In this document: positions 33,695 to 42,152 of the stretch, piece after piece | How the letters are laid out: every line of letters begins with the position of its first letter | How positions within the stretch are numbered: the stretch's first letter is position 1 | Source of the DNA: Streptomyces neyagawaensis | GTDB taxonomy: Bacteria > Actinomycetota > Actinomycetes > Streptomycetales > Streptomycetaceae | DNA: 64,000 bases | Direction of reading: 5' to 3' | Assembly: GCF_023516595.1 (NCBI RefSeq) | Contig: NZ_JAMGBG010000005.1 | Span: 248,001-312,000, forward strand | Notes under the pieces: generated by a model | The model's database searches: none | What the model saw: the letters and a program-made list of their open reading frames with translations, nothing else | Told to the model about the DNA's origin: nothing | Position numbers and translations under genes: made by a program

Positions 33695-33943
33695 ATGCCA
33701 GCTCTGAATGTGGAGTTCAGCGACCGCGAGCTAGAGGACCTGCGGCAGATAGCCAAGGAACGCGGTACGTCGATGAAGGCGCTCGTGCGGGAGGCGGCCG
33801 CGGCCGACATCGTGCGACACCGGGCGCTGAAGGAGGGGGCCGAGGCCTTCCGGCAATTCTTCACCGCGCACGCCGACGAGTTCGCCGCCGCCTTCCCCGA
33901 GGACGAACCCGTCGCGCGCACCGTCGAGGGACGGGCCGTCTGA
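33695..33943 (+). CDS. Ribbon-helix-helix antitoxin
   Basis: 82 residues. The N-terminal part (LNVEFSDRELEDLRQIAKER, then GTSMKALVREAAAADI) fits a ribbon-helix-helix DNA-binding domain, and the acidic C-terminal half (AHADEFAAAFPEDEPVART) would wrap the toxin. The start has no ribosome-binding site but a TAnnnT hexamer six bases upstream. It is three bases upstream of the Doc-like gene. By family rules it neutralises the toxin and represses the operon, probably at the palindrome in the promoter. Confidence 0.85.
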   Translation: MPALNVEFSDRELEDLRQIAKERGTSMKALVREAAAADIVRHRALKEGAEAFRQFFTAHADEFAAAFPEDEPVARTVEGRAV

Positions 33944-33946
33944 CCG

Positions 33947-34324
33947 ATGGCTCCCGTCATCCACATCGACGTGCCCTGGCTGCTCCAGCGGCACGAAGAG
34001 GTCCTCCCCGAGCAGCCCACGATCAACGACTTCTCCGCCCTCGTCGCCGCCGTGGCCCGGCACCGGGTCGACCCGCCACGCCTCGGGGTCGACTCGGACC
34101 CGGCCTGGCGGGCCGCCGCGCTGCTGCACACCCTGGCGGTGCTCAAGCCCTTGCCGGCCGCCAACGCGCGGTTCGCCTGCGCCACGGCCGTCGCGTACAT
34201 GTTCGTCAGCGGTGTCGGCATCAACCCGCCCTACGGTGCCCTCGTGGACCTCGCCCGGGATCTGATCTCCGGGAAGACGGATGTGTACGGGGCGGCGGAC
34301 TGCCTCCGCTCCTGGCAGATCTGA
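33947..34324 (+). CDS. Fic/Doc-family toxin with a degenerate active-site motif
   Basis: 125 residues, the size of Doc toxins, all-helical, with LLHTLAVLKPLPAANARFACATA where Doc has the H-x-F-x-[DN]-[AG]-N-K-R motif. The Asn and final Arg are kept, but the catalytic His position is Lys (KPLPAANAR) and Phe is Leu. Doc proteins phosphorylate EF-Tu; a change at the His would be expected to weaken this. The gene may be a worn-out toxin, or this actinobacterial subfamily may use a different chemistry. It follows the antitoxin by three bases. Confidence 0.82.
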   Translation: MAPVIHIDVPWLLQRHEEVLPEQPTINDFSALVAAVARHRVDPPRLGVDSDPAWRAAALLHTLAVLKPLPAANARFACATAVAYMFVSGVGINPPYGALVDLARDLISGKTDVYGAADCLRSWQI

Positions 34325-34336
34325 CGCGGAACGCCG

Positions 34337-34377
34337 GGGCCGCCGACCGAGGGCGGGAGGAACAAGGTCGGCGGCCC
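34337..34377 (+). terminator. Terminator of the toxin-antitoxin operon
   Basis: A perfect 12-bp stem (GGGCCGCCGACC at 34337-34348 with 34366-34377) and a 17-base loop, followed by GTTTCG, lie just after the toxin stop codon. Confidence 0.75.
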
Positions 34378-34859
34378 GTTTCGCGCGGGAGAGCCGCCGT
34401 TCCGCGCGTGGCCCAAGCGAGTCGGCCGTTTTCAGTCAACAACCAACCCTCCTCGCACCGGGAGAGTGCGTAGGCCACCGAGGCGTGCGCGCGGTTCACA
34501 CGGGGCGCTTGAACCACGAATCCACCATGGAACCGGAAGGGTTCGTTCTGCGAATCGGAGTGCTGTGTTCCGGTCACCTGACCTGCTTTTAGTGATGCAG
34601 ATGTTGCCCAAGTGCCTTGTTAGCCACGAGTAACTTGTGCAAGGGTGACCTTCCTGCGCATGGGCAAGGGCCCGGCCTGAAAGGCCAATTGGGTTTTCGG
34701 GTCACCGAAGAGTCCAAAAGGCTCAAGGTCGACGGCCATCGTGCGGCTCAGTCCCCGGCCGCTTTCCAGGCGCCCGCCAAAAGGTACGCACCAATCCAGG
34801 GCCCTTTTCGGCGGTCACAACTCCGTGTGCCATCTTGTGCCTTGGAAGGAACCCGCTCT
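34378..34859. other. Long, relatively A/T-rich upstream region of the sigma-like/ricin gene
   Basis: About 480 bases without a convincing gene; base composition is visibly lower in G+C than the neighbours (for example around 34560-34720). This fits an extended promoter and leader for the downstream gene. In-frame upstream codons exist back to 34617 but lack typical codon use and a ribosome-binding site. No recognised operator was found. Confidence 0.5.
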
Positions 34860-36701
34860 GTGCACACCCCCCACCCTCCCCGCCCTGCCTTCGCGCCCGC
34901 ACCGGGACCGGTCCCCGGGGAGTCCGACGAGACTCTCGCCGCCCGGCTGCGAGGCTGGCCGGAAGGCGGCACCGGCGATCCCGCCGCCCTGTTGATGGCA
35001 CGGCACTGGCAGCCGACGTACGACTACGCCGTCATCTGCCTCGCCTCGGGGTCCAGTGTCGCCTCGATGGTCACCGCGACCGCCTTCCATCGGGTGTTCG
35101 ACGGGCTGATGCGGGGCGAGTCGGGCGTCGCGCTGCGGCCCAGGCTGCTCGTGGCCGCGCGGGACACCGTCAAGGAGTGGTCCGCCGAGGAAGGCGTCTC
35201 CGGTGTTCTGCCGGACCTCCGGAAACCCGCCGGAGGCCGCGGTATGCGGGCGGCGAAGTCCATGACGCCCGAAAATCGCAAGCTCGTCGAGCGGTCTTTC
35301 CAGGCTCTCCCGGCCGTCGCCCAGTGCCTGTTGTGGCACACCGAGGTAGAAGCCGAAACGATAACCATACCCACTGGTCTGCTCGGGCTGGACGCCGACA
35401 GCGCGACCGCCACGCTGGAGCAGGCGCGCGAGAAATTCCGCGAGGGCTGTGTGCGCGCCCACCGGGAACTCGCGCCCTCCAAGGACTGCCGCTTCTACAA
35501 CCGCCTGCTGGACGTGCCGATTCGCCGCGGCGGTGCCCTGCTCCCCGATGTGCAGCAGCATCTGCTGGAGTGCCGCTACTGCCGTTACGCGGCGGAGCAG
35601 CTCAGTCATTTCGAGGGCGGACTCGGCGGGGTCATCGCCGAGGCCGTGCTCGGCTGGGGCGCGCGGCGCTATCTCGACTCCCGGCCCGGCCGGATGCCGT
35701 TCAAGGGCAATTCGAGACGTTCCGGCGGCGGTGGCAAGCACCGTCTGCTCTCCCAGATCCCCACCCAGCGCCGCCGGATCACCGCCGGGGCACGCTCCCC
35801 CCGCGCCCTGCTCACCGTCGGTGTCTCCTCCGGCGCGCTGCTCGCCGCGATCCTCGGGGCCGCCCTGCTGTCCGACGACGGCAGCGGTGCGGACCCCGCC
35901 GCGTCCACCAGCGCCGGCGGCGGTGCCGCCACGGCGCCCGACACCGGCGACGAGAGCGGCACCAGCGCCTCGCCGACGCCGCCCGCGAAGGCCGGCCGTC
36001 CCACGGCACCCCAGCAGACCCGGCTGCGCAACCAGGCCGCCGACCTGTGCCTCGACATCCAGGGCGGCAAGGCCGTGAAGGGCGCCTCCACGGAACTCGC
36101 CGTGTGCTCCTCCGACTGGACCCAGAAGTGGTCCTACGAGGAGGACGGGCTGCTGCGCAGTGTCGCCAACCCGGAGCTGTGCCTGGACTCCCAGGTGGAC
36201 GCCGGTGTCGTCGTGCTCGGCACCTGCGCCGACGAGGACTCCCGGCGCGGCGAGGACGTGCGCTACGACTTCAGCGCGCAGGGGGAGTTGCTGCCCCGGT
36301 GGGGCGAGGGGCTGGCCGTCGCCCCGACCGAGTCCGAGGCCAAGGCCGATGTCGTGGTGAAGGGCCGGGACAACTCCACCATCCAGCGCTGGCTCACGGA
36401 CGGCGTCACCGCCAGCCCCGAGTCGCTCTCCGTCTCCGGCTCCGAGGCGCCCACCGCCGAGACCGAGCCGGTCACCAAGGAGCCGGAGGTGAAGGCACCG
36501 GCGCCGGATGTGCGGAAGTCGGACGAGCCCGAGCCCGACGTCTCCCCGGACGCCGAGCAGAACGGCTCGATCATGTCCATCGGCGACGACACCCCGACCG
36601 AACCGGAAGCGGACTCCGACACCCCGCCGTCCCTCACCACGCTGCGTCTGCCGAATCTGCCGAACCTGCTGCCGGGGGTACTGCCGGGTGCCGACGCCTA
36701 G
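34860..36701 (+). CDS. Sigma-factor-like / zinc-finger / transmembrane / ricin-lectin fusion protein
   Basis: 613 residues. Residues ~25-210 look like a degenerate ECF sigma factor: a region-2-like helical block (ALLMARHWQPTYDYAVICL) and a region-4-like block (RSFQALPAVAQCLLWHTEVE). Next is an anti-sigma zinc-finger-like HLLECRYCRYAAEQL (~235), one transmembrane helix (LLTVGVSSGALLAAILGAAL, ~317-337), a Ser/Thr/Pro linker, a ricin-type beta-trefoil (~385-515, LRNQAADLCLDIQGGKAVKG) and an acidic Pro/Glu tail. It could couple outside sugar binding to inside transcription or simply be a membrane-anchored lectin. The GTG start follows GGAAGGA. Confidence 0.8.
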   Translation: MHTPHPPRPAFAPAPGPVPGESDETLAARLRGWPEGGTGDPAALLMARHWQPTYDYAVICLASGSSVASMVTATAFHRVFDGLMRGESGVALRPRLLVAARDTVKEWSAEEGVSGVLPDLRKPAGGRGMRAAKSMTPENRKLVERSFQALPAVAQCLLWHTEVEAETITIPTGLLGLDADSATATLEQAREKFREGCVRAHRELAPSKDCRFYNRLLDVPIRRGGALLPDVQQHLLECRYCRYAAEQLSHFEGGLGGVIAEAVLGWGARRYLDSRPGRMPFKGNSRRSGGGGKHRLLSQIPTQRRRITAGARSPRALLTVGVSSGALLAAILGAALLSDDGSGADPAASTSAGGGAATAPDTGDESGTSASPTPPAKAGRPTAPQQTRLRNQAADLCLDIQGGKAVKGASTELAVCSSDWTQKWSYEEDGLLRSVANPELCLDSQVDAGVVVLGTCADEDSRRGEDVRYDFSAQGELLPRWGEGLAVAPTESEAKADVVVKGRDNSTIQRWLTDGVTASPESLSVSGSEAPTAETEPVTKEPEVKAPAPDVRKSDEPEPDVSPDAEQNGSIMSIGDDTPTEPEADSDTPPSLTTLRLPNLPNLLPGVLPGADA

Positions 36702-36742
36702 GAAGAGGCGGCGCGACGCGTGGCTGTGACCCGCGCGTTCGG

Positions 36743-37942
36743 TCATGACCGGGGCGCCGCATCCGCGGCGCCCGCGCCGCGGGTGAGCAGGTCGGCGACG
36801 CGGGCGATCATCCGGCTCTCCTCGCCGTCGCGGGCGGTCGTCGGGTGGTACACGAGCACGAAGCCGCGCCGCTGGTCGCGGGTGGAGAACGCGGCGTTCT
36901 TGTAGCCGTAGGTCTCACCGGTCTTGCCCCAGAACGTGACGCCGTTGACGGTGGCCTGCTGCAGACCGGTGCTGTAGCGGGCCGGGGAGCCGTCCAGCAT
37001 GCGCACGTCGTCCGGGGGGAGGGTGAACATCAGCCGAAGCAGCTCAGGGGGGAGCAGGTCGCCGGAGAACAGTGCCGCGAGCATCCGGTCGAGGTCCCTC
37101 GTGGTGGAGACCATGTCGCCCTCGCCGCGGCTGGACGACTGATCGTAGGTGGTGATGTCCCGCAGGGTGCCGTCGGTCATGCGGAGATAGCCGTGCACGT
37201 GCCGGCCGTGGATACGCGGGTCGTCGCCCGGCACGACGGTGTGCGTCAGATCCAGCGGACGCAGGAGCCGGGACTCGACGGCCTTCCCGTAGGGGCGGCC
37301 GGTCACCTCGTCGATGATGAGTGCGGCCAGTACGTAGTTGATGCCGCGGTACTCCTGCCGGGTGCCCGGGGCGAACTTCAGCGGCCCGTGCGTCGCCGTC
37401 GCCACCCACTCGTGCGGCGTCCAGTGGTCGAAGCGGTGCCGGAACACCTCCTCCGCTGTCCTCGGCTCCGGGGTGCCGACATGGTCGGGCAGTCCACTGG
37501 TGTGGTTCAACAGGTGCGCCACCGTGACAGGCGCGAAGCGGCGCGGCAGCAGCCCCGGCAGGACGCGCCGCACCGGCACGTCCAGGGCGACCCGGCCCTC
37601 CGCCACCAACTGCAGTACCACGGTGGCGACGAACGCTTTGGTGATGCTGCCGATCCGGACCCTGTCGTACGCCGTCACACGCCGTCGCGTGCGGCGGTCG
37701 GCCACCCCCGAGGTGCCGTACCAACGGCCGGCCGTGCCGCCGACCCGTAACTGGGCCGCGGTCGACGGAGGGTGTTCCAGGTCGTCGACAGCAGCCTGCA
37801 GCGCCACGGGATCCAACGGCGGGAGCGGCGAGGACGAGGCATGGGCGCGGCCCGCGGGCAGCACCGAGGCGGCGGCCAGAGCGACCGTCCCCCACAGGCT
37901 GACGCCCCCAAAGGCCCTGCGTGACATACGAATCGAGGTCAT
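36743..37942 (-). CDS. Secreted serine hydrolase (beta-lactamase class C/D,D-peptidase fold)
   Basis: 399 residues with a Tat-like signal ([20 protein letters not shown]). The nucleophile motif SxxK is SITK, and KTG is present in [15 protein letters not shown]. The second motif, YSN in the R61 D,D-peptidase, aligns with YRG in [10 protein letters not shown], so the usual Asn is missing. The family includes D,D-carboxypeptidases, esterases and beta-lactamases; the change argues for an esterase-like or altered specificity, which is inference. Codon 65 (37748-37750) is TTA, suggesting bldA dependence. It is convergent with the ricin-fusion gene. Confidence 0.85.
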   Translation of the reverse strand: MTSIRMSRRAFGGVSLWGTVALAAASVLPAGRAHASSSPLPPLDPVALQAAVDDLEHPPSTAAQLRVGGTAGRWYGTSGVADRRTRRRVTAYDRVRIGSITKAFVATVVLQLVAEGRVALDVPVRRVLPGLLPRRFAPVTVAHLLNHTSGLPDHVGTPEPRTAEEVFRHRFDHWTPHEWVATATHGPLKFAPGTRQEYRGINYVLAALIIDEVTGRPYGKAVESRLLRPLDLTHTVVPGDDPRIHGRHVHGYLRMTDGTLRDITTYDQSSSRGEGDMVSTTRDLDRMLAALFSGDLLPPELLRLMFTLPPDDVRMLDGSPARYSTGLQQATVNGVTFWGKTGETYGYKNAAFSTRDQRRGFVLVYHPTTARDGEESRMIARVADLLTRGAGAADAAPRS

Positions 37943-38032
37943 GCCCTCACACTGCCGGACGGCCACCCGCCCACGCATCGGGGTCCGCCCCGGAGAGATC
38001 CCTGATCACAGGGGGTTCACGCGGGCCCCGGT

Positions 38033-38413
38033 TCAGGGGGTCTTCGCGGGGGCCCGCTTCGTGGTCCTCGGTCTGCTCGGTCCGCTTCGGGCGGACGTGG
38101 CAGGCGTGGTCTTTCGGGGCGTCGGCTTGTCCGGGGTCGGCCTGTCCGGGGTCGGCTTCGCCGCTTCGCTCGACGCCGTGCGGCTGCCGGCCGTCCGCCA
38201 CTTGAACTCGATCTCCAGCTCGACCTCGCCGTCGCCGATCTCGACCTCGATCTCGCTGCGGAGGTCGTCGGGGATCCGCAGGCTCAGCGTTCCGGGGGTG
38301 AGTTCGATGTCGGCCTCCCCGCCCTCCCGTAGGGCCTCGGCCAGTGCCGTGAGCTGGTCGGCCGCCTCACGACGTGACAGCGAGCGCTTCTGCTCGAACT
38401 TGAGGTCCTTCAT
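38033..38413 (-). CDS. Amphi-Trp domain protein with a Pro/Thr/Lys tail
   Basis: 126 residues. The first ~70 residues are an amphi-Trp domain (MKDLKFEQKRSLSRREAADQ, then IEVEIGDGEVELEIEFKW), a small family of unknown function. After it comes a basic low-complexity tail with the repeated unit TPDRPTPDKPTPRK, encoded by 15-bp direct repeats (TCCGGGGTCGGC type at 38128-38158). The ATG is preceded by GGGAGACC. It is divergent from the CMD-like gene. The tail suggests binding to nucleic acid or cell wall, but this is speculation. Confidence 0.82.
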   Translation of the reverse strand: MKDLKFEQKRSLSRREAADQLTALAEALREGGEADIELTPGTLSLRIPDDLRSEIEVEIGDGEVELEIEFKWRTAGSRTASSEAAKPTPDRPTPDKPTPRKTTPATSARSGPSRPRTTKRAPAKTP

Positions 38414-38657
38414 GGAGGTCTCCCATCCCTCACCCAACGGGTGGACAGTGACCATTCTGCTGCCGCAGGCCAAAACGGACATCCGAGACATCCGTAGGGG
38501 TCACGTCGAAACGGCCGCCCCACGGGGCCCACCAGCCCTTCCCGTGCGCGCGGCCCGGACCCGCTCTACCGTTGAGGGAAGCCCCGAGCTCGCGGAACCC
38601 GGAGCCCCGGCGCCCATGTCTCCCCCGGCTCACACCTCACCCAGGAGGGCATGCGAC

Positions 38658-38984
38658 ATGTCCACTGCATCTGAAACCCCTGTCCTGGACACCCTCGCCG
38701 CCATGACGGTCGACTCGTTGGAGCGGTGCGGGCTGCCCCCGGACATGCTGATCCTCACGCGGATCGCGGCACTCGCCGCGTCGGATGCCCCGCCCATCTC
38801 CTATGTGGCCCACATCGACCCCGCCCTCCGGGCCGGCCTGACCGCCGAGCAGCTCCAGGACGTGCTGGTCGCCATCGCGCCCATCGTGGGCACCGCCCGT
38901 GTCATGACGGCGGCGGGGAACATCTCCACCGCCCTCGGCATCGCCATCGCCGTCGCCGACGCCGGGATCGAGCCCCAGGCCTGA
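38658..38984 (+). CDS. Carboxymuconolactone decarboxylase (CMD/AhpD)-like small protein
   Basis: 108 residues, nearly all helical. The alternating pattern (MLILTRIAALAASDAPPISY, then LTAEQLQDVLVAIAPIVGTA) matches the CMD fold, but the redox CxxC of AhpD is absent: the only Cys is in LERCGLPPD. It is therefore unlikely to be a peroxidase; decarboxylase-like relatives without the Cys pair also exist. The ATG follows AGGAGGG at eight bases. It is 35 bases upstream of the DUF2252 gene and probably in its operon. Confidence 0.78.
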   Translation: MSTASETPVLDTLAAMTVDSLERCGLPPDMLILTRIAALAASDAPPISYVAHIDPALRAGLTAEQLQDVLVAIAPIVGTARVMTAAGNISTALGIAIAVADAGIEPQA

Positions 38985-39019
38985 CCGTCGGGGCCGGCAC
39001 CACAGGCAGGAGGGGCTCG

Positions 39020-40450
39020 ATGTCCCAGAACGCGACCACGGCGATGCGCGCGGCACCGCACGCCACGCCCGAGGAACGCGCGGCCCTCGGCAAGGCGGCG
39101 CGCCGCCGCTCGCCGCGGTCGGGCCACGCCGTGTACCAGCCGTCCCGCCACCGGCCGGATCCGCTGTCGATCCTGGAGACGCAGTCCGCGGCACGGGTGC
39201 CCGAACTGGTCCCGATCCGCTACGGCCGGATGATGGAGTCCCCGTTCCGTTTCTACCGGGGCGCCGCCGCGATCATGGCCTCCGACCTGGCCGGCAGCCC
39301 GAGTTCGGGTCTTACGGCGCAACTGTGCGGGGACGCGCACATGCTGAACTTCCGGCTGCTGGCCTCGCCGGAGCGACAGCTGATGTTCGACATCAACGAC
39401 TTCGACGAGACCCTGCCGGGCCCGTGGGAGTGGGACGTCAAGCGGCTCTCGGCCAGTCTCGTCATCGCGGGCCGGGCCAACGGGTTCGACGACGCCCAGC
39501 GGGCCCGTATCGTGCGGGCCACCGTCCGCCAGTACCGCGAGTCGATGATCCGCTTCGCGGGAATGGGGAACCTCGACGTCTGGTACGCGAAGGTCGGCGC
39601 GGACGTCCTCGAAACCCTCGCCGCGGGCCGGCTGGCCAAGCGCAGCCAGCGGAATCTGAGCCAGGCCCTGGCCAAGGCCCGTACCCGCGACAGTCTCCAG
39701 GTGTTCGACAAGCTCACCGAGACGGTCGACGGCCTGCCCAGGATCGCGGCGGACCCCCCGCTGCTCGTCCCGGTCTCCGATCTGCTGCCGGACATCGAGC
39801 GCGTCGGTCTGGAACGCCAGTTCAGAGGTCTGCTGGAACGGTACGGCAGGACCCTGCCGTCCGACCGGCGCACGCTCCTCGAGGACTACCGGCTGGCCGA
39901 CGTCGCCCGCAAGGTCGTCGGCGTCGGCAGCGTGGGCACCCGGTGCTGGATCTTCCTCCTGCTCGGCCGGGACGGCCGGGACCCCCTCTTCCTCCAGGCC
40001 AAGGAGGCCGACACGTCCGTCCTCGCCCCGCACGTCGGCGCGAGCAAGTACGCCAACCAGGGCGAGCGGGTCGTCTCGGGCCAGCGGCTGATGCAGGCCA
40101 CCAGCGACATCTTCCTCGGCTGGGAACGGGTGGACGGGTTCGACGGCAAGCAGCGCGACTTCTACGTCCGTCAACTGCGCGACTGGAAGGGCATCGCCAT
40201 GCCGGAGCGGATGCGGCCGAAGGACATGCGGGCGTTCGGCGCGCTGTGCGGGTTCACCCTGGCGCGTGCGCACGCCCGGTCCGGCGACCGGATCGCGATC
40301 GCCGCGTACCTGGGCGGCGGCGAGTCGTTCGACCGGGCCCTCGCCACCTTCGCGGAGGCCTACGCCGATCAGAACGAGCGCGACCACGAGGCCCTGACCC
40401 GGGCCGTACGCGCGGGCCGGCTCCCCGCGCAGGAACTGCAGGCGGCCTGA
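39020..40450 (+). CDS. DUF2252 protein (kinase-like fold)
   Basis: 476 residues, full length for DUF2252. Conserved segments are visible: RYGRMMESPFRFYRGAA, LCGDAHMLNFRLLASPE, FDINDFDETLPGPWEWDVKR and LQAKEADTSVL. The family is remotely related to protein-kinase-like folds, with GDAHMLNF resembling the HxDxxxxN loop, but no activity is established. The ATG follows AGGAGGGG. It follows the CMD-like gene closely and ends before a hairpin shared with the convergent oxidase gene. Confidence 0.9.
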   Translation: MSQNATTAMRAAPHATPEERAALGKAARRRSPRSGHAVYQPSRHRPDPLSILETQSAARVPELVPIRYGRMMESPFRFYRGAAAIMASDLAGSPSSGLTAQLCGDAHMLNFRLLASPERQLMFDINDFDETLPGPWEWDVKRLSASLVIAGRANGFDDAQRARIVRATVRQYRESMIRFAGMGNLDVWYAKVGADVLETLAAGRLAKRSQRNLSQALAKARTRDSLQVFDKLTETVDGLPRIAADPPLLVPVSDLLPDIERVGLERQFRGLLERYGRTLPSDRRTLLEDYRLADVARKVVGVGSVGTRCWIFLLLGRDGRDPLFLQAKEADTSVLAPHVGASKYANQGERVVSGQRLMQATSDIFLGWERVDGFDGKQRDFYVRQLRDWKGIAMPERMRPKDMRAFGALCGFTLARAHARSGDRIAIAAYLGGGESFDRALATFAEAYADQNERDHEALTRAVRAGRLPAQELQAA

Positions 40451-40485
40451 TCCACCCCTGCCGCCAGTTCCGCCCCCTTCGCCCC

Positions 40486-40518
40486 GCCGCCGCCCCGTCG
40501 TCATGCCGGGGCGGCGGC
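40486..40518. terminator. Bidirectional terminator overlapping the oxidase gene end
   Basis: A perfect 12-bp stem (GCCGCCGCCCCG with CGGGGCGGCGGC at 40507-40518) and 9-base loop lie between convergent genes; the right arm overlaps the last codons of the FMN oxidase. Confidence 0.7.
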
Positions 40519-41670
40519 CAGGCAGCCCCGATCGACCGTCGCCGGTGTCCGGTGTCCTGAGAGAGCCAGGGTGAGGTCGAACTCGGCCAGCAGGGAACGG
40601 ACGACGTGTTCGACGCCGGCCCGGCCGTCGAGGGCGAGACCGTATACGTACGGACGGCCGACGAGGACGGCCCGGGCGCCCAGCGCCAGCGCCTTGAAGA
40701 CGTCGTCGCCGGTGCGCACACCGCTGTCGAAGAGGACGGTCAGCCGGTCCCCGACCGCCTCGGCCACCCCCGGCAGCGCGTCCGCGGCGCCGATGGAGCC
40801 GGCCACCTGACGGCCGCCGTGGTTGGACACGACCACACCGTCCATCCCGGCGTCGGCGGCGAGCCGGGCGTCGTCGGGATGCAGAACGCCCTTGAGGACG
40901 ATGGGACCGTCCCAGTGCTCCCGCAGGAACGCGAGGTCGGGCCAGGTCTTCCCCGGATCCCCGAACATGCCCACGAAGTGCAGCACGGCCGCGTCGGGAT
41001 CCTCGTGCACCGGCTTGGCGAGCCCCGCCCGGAACGCCGGGTCGGAGAAGTAGTTGGCGGTGCCGACGCCGTGCAGGAACGGCAGATACGCCCGCTCCAG
41101 GTCCCGTGGCCGCCAGCCGAGCATCGGTGTGTCCAGGGTGACGACCAACACCGAGAACCCGGTGGCCCTGGCCCGCGCGAGGAAGCTCCGGGTGACCTCG
41201 CGGTCCTTCGCCCAGTACAGCTGGAACCAGCGCTCCGCGTCGCCCATCACCTCCGCGATCTCCTCCATGGGTGTGCTGGACGCCGAGGACAGGATGTACG
41301 GCACGCCCTGCGCGGCGGCGGCCCGGGCGGCGGCGGACTCCGCGTCGGGGTGCACGATCGACAGCACGCCGACCGGGGCGAGGGCCAGGGGCGCGGGCAG
41401 GGTGCGGCCCAGGACCTCGACGGAGAGGTCCCGTTCCCGTACGTCCCGCAGCAGTCGGGGCACGATCCGGTGGCGGTCCAGGGCGGCGCGGTTGGCGCGG
41501 GCGGTGCTGCCGTGGCCCGCGCTGCCCGCCACATAGCCGACGGGGCCGGCACCGAGACGGTGCTCGGCGAGTTCCTCCAGCCGGGTGAGGTCGGTGGGCA
41601 ACCGCGGCACGGCCCCCGCCATCCCGTTCAGATAGATCTCGTACTGGAAATCCGCCCAGTGCTTCGCCAT
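40501..41670 (-). CDS. FMN-dependent alpha-hydroxy-acid oxidase/dehydrogenase (lactate oxidase-like)
   Basis: 389 residues, TIM-barrel flavoenzyme. FMN and substrate residues are visible: PLALAPVGVLSIVHPDAESA, YWAKDREV, VVTLDTPMLGWRPRDL, the active-site His and Arg in VVSNHGGRQV, and FDSGVRTGDD with ALGARAVLVGRPYVYG near the end. Lactate 2-monooxygenase, lactate oxidase and mandelate dehydrogenase share this architecture; which reaction applies cannot be read. The gene stands alone on its strand. Confidence 0.9.
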   Translation of the reverse strand: MAKHWADFQYEIYLNGMAGAVPRLPTDLTRLEELAEHRLGAGPVGYVAGSAGHGSTARANRAALDRHRIVPRLLRDVRERDLSVEVLGRTLPAPLALAPVGVLSIVHPDAESAAARAAAAQGVPYILSSASSTPMEEIAEVMGDAERWFQLYWAKDREVTRSFLARARATGFSVLVVTLDTPMLGWRPRDLERAYLPFLHGVGTANYFSDPAFRAGLAKPVHEDPDAAVLHFVGMFGDPGKTWPDLAFLREHWDGPIVLKGVLHPDDARLAADAGMDGVVVSNHGGRQVAGSIGAADALPGVAEAVGDRLTVLFDSGVRTGDDVFKALALGARAVLVGRPYVYGLALDGRAGVEHVVRSLLAEFDLTLALSGHRTPATVDRGCLAAAPA

Positions 41671-42152
41671 CCGCGCCGTCCCGCCTCTCGTCGTCGAGCA
41701 CGCCCGTTCCGCCGACGATCCTGACGAGTCGGTCAGCCGCCGTCCACCACCGGGACGCGATGCGCCACTTCACCGGCGCTCCCGCCACCCTCGTCCCCCG
41801 CGTCCCCACATGAACACCAGTGGTCTCACGGTGGTCTCACCGGGGTCGATCCGGGATGTGTCACGGCGGCAAGCGGAATGTTTCAGGCCGATTGCCGAGC
41901 CGTGGAGATCCAGCCATCTGTGATCAACCGACGATCAAGAACCGCTCAGAATCGGGGTTTGCATGTTCGAATTCCGTGACTTCACGCCACTACTTCAACA
42001 CTCAAAGTTACTGAAACCCGTGGGGTCGATGTGTGTTCCGGCCCCGGACCCGGCAGAGTGGCGCTCGCCGAACCGGCACCGACAGGGCGGCTTCGTCCAC
42101 GTGACAGGTGAGACGAAACCGCCGGCAATCCAAGAGCGGAAGGATGCACACA
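41671..42152. other. Upstream region of the SSI inhibitor gene
   Basis: About 480 bases without a gene. A lower-GC stretch (41930-42015) probably holds the promoter of the inhibitor gene. On the minus strand CTTCACGCCA (41980-41989) reads TGGCGTGAAG, nine of ten positions of the AdpA consensus TGGCSNGWWY; AdpA is known to control related inhibitor genes, but one near match is weak evidence. Confidence 0.4.

Noticed and set aside
38801..41809. 1002-residue open frame on the minus strand
   Set aside because: It runs antisense through the DUF2252 gene and out of frame through the FMN oxidase, with Arg/Gly/Pro-rich translation and no domain; a GC-driven shadow frame.
41965..41975. GTTCGAATTCC, another T-loop-like sequence
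   Set aside because: The flanks do not pair and no cloverleaf is possible.
41980..41989. AdpA-binding site upstream of the SSI gene
   Set aside because: Nine of ten positions match on the minus strand, but the motif is short and degenerate, so chance is a fair explanation.
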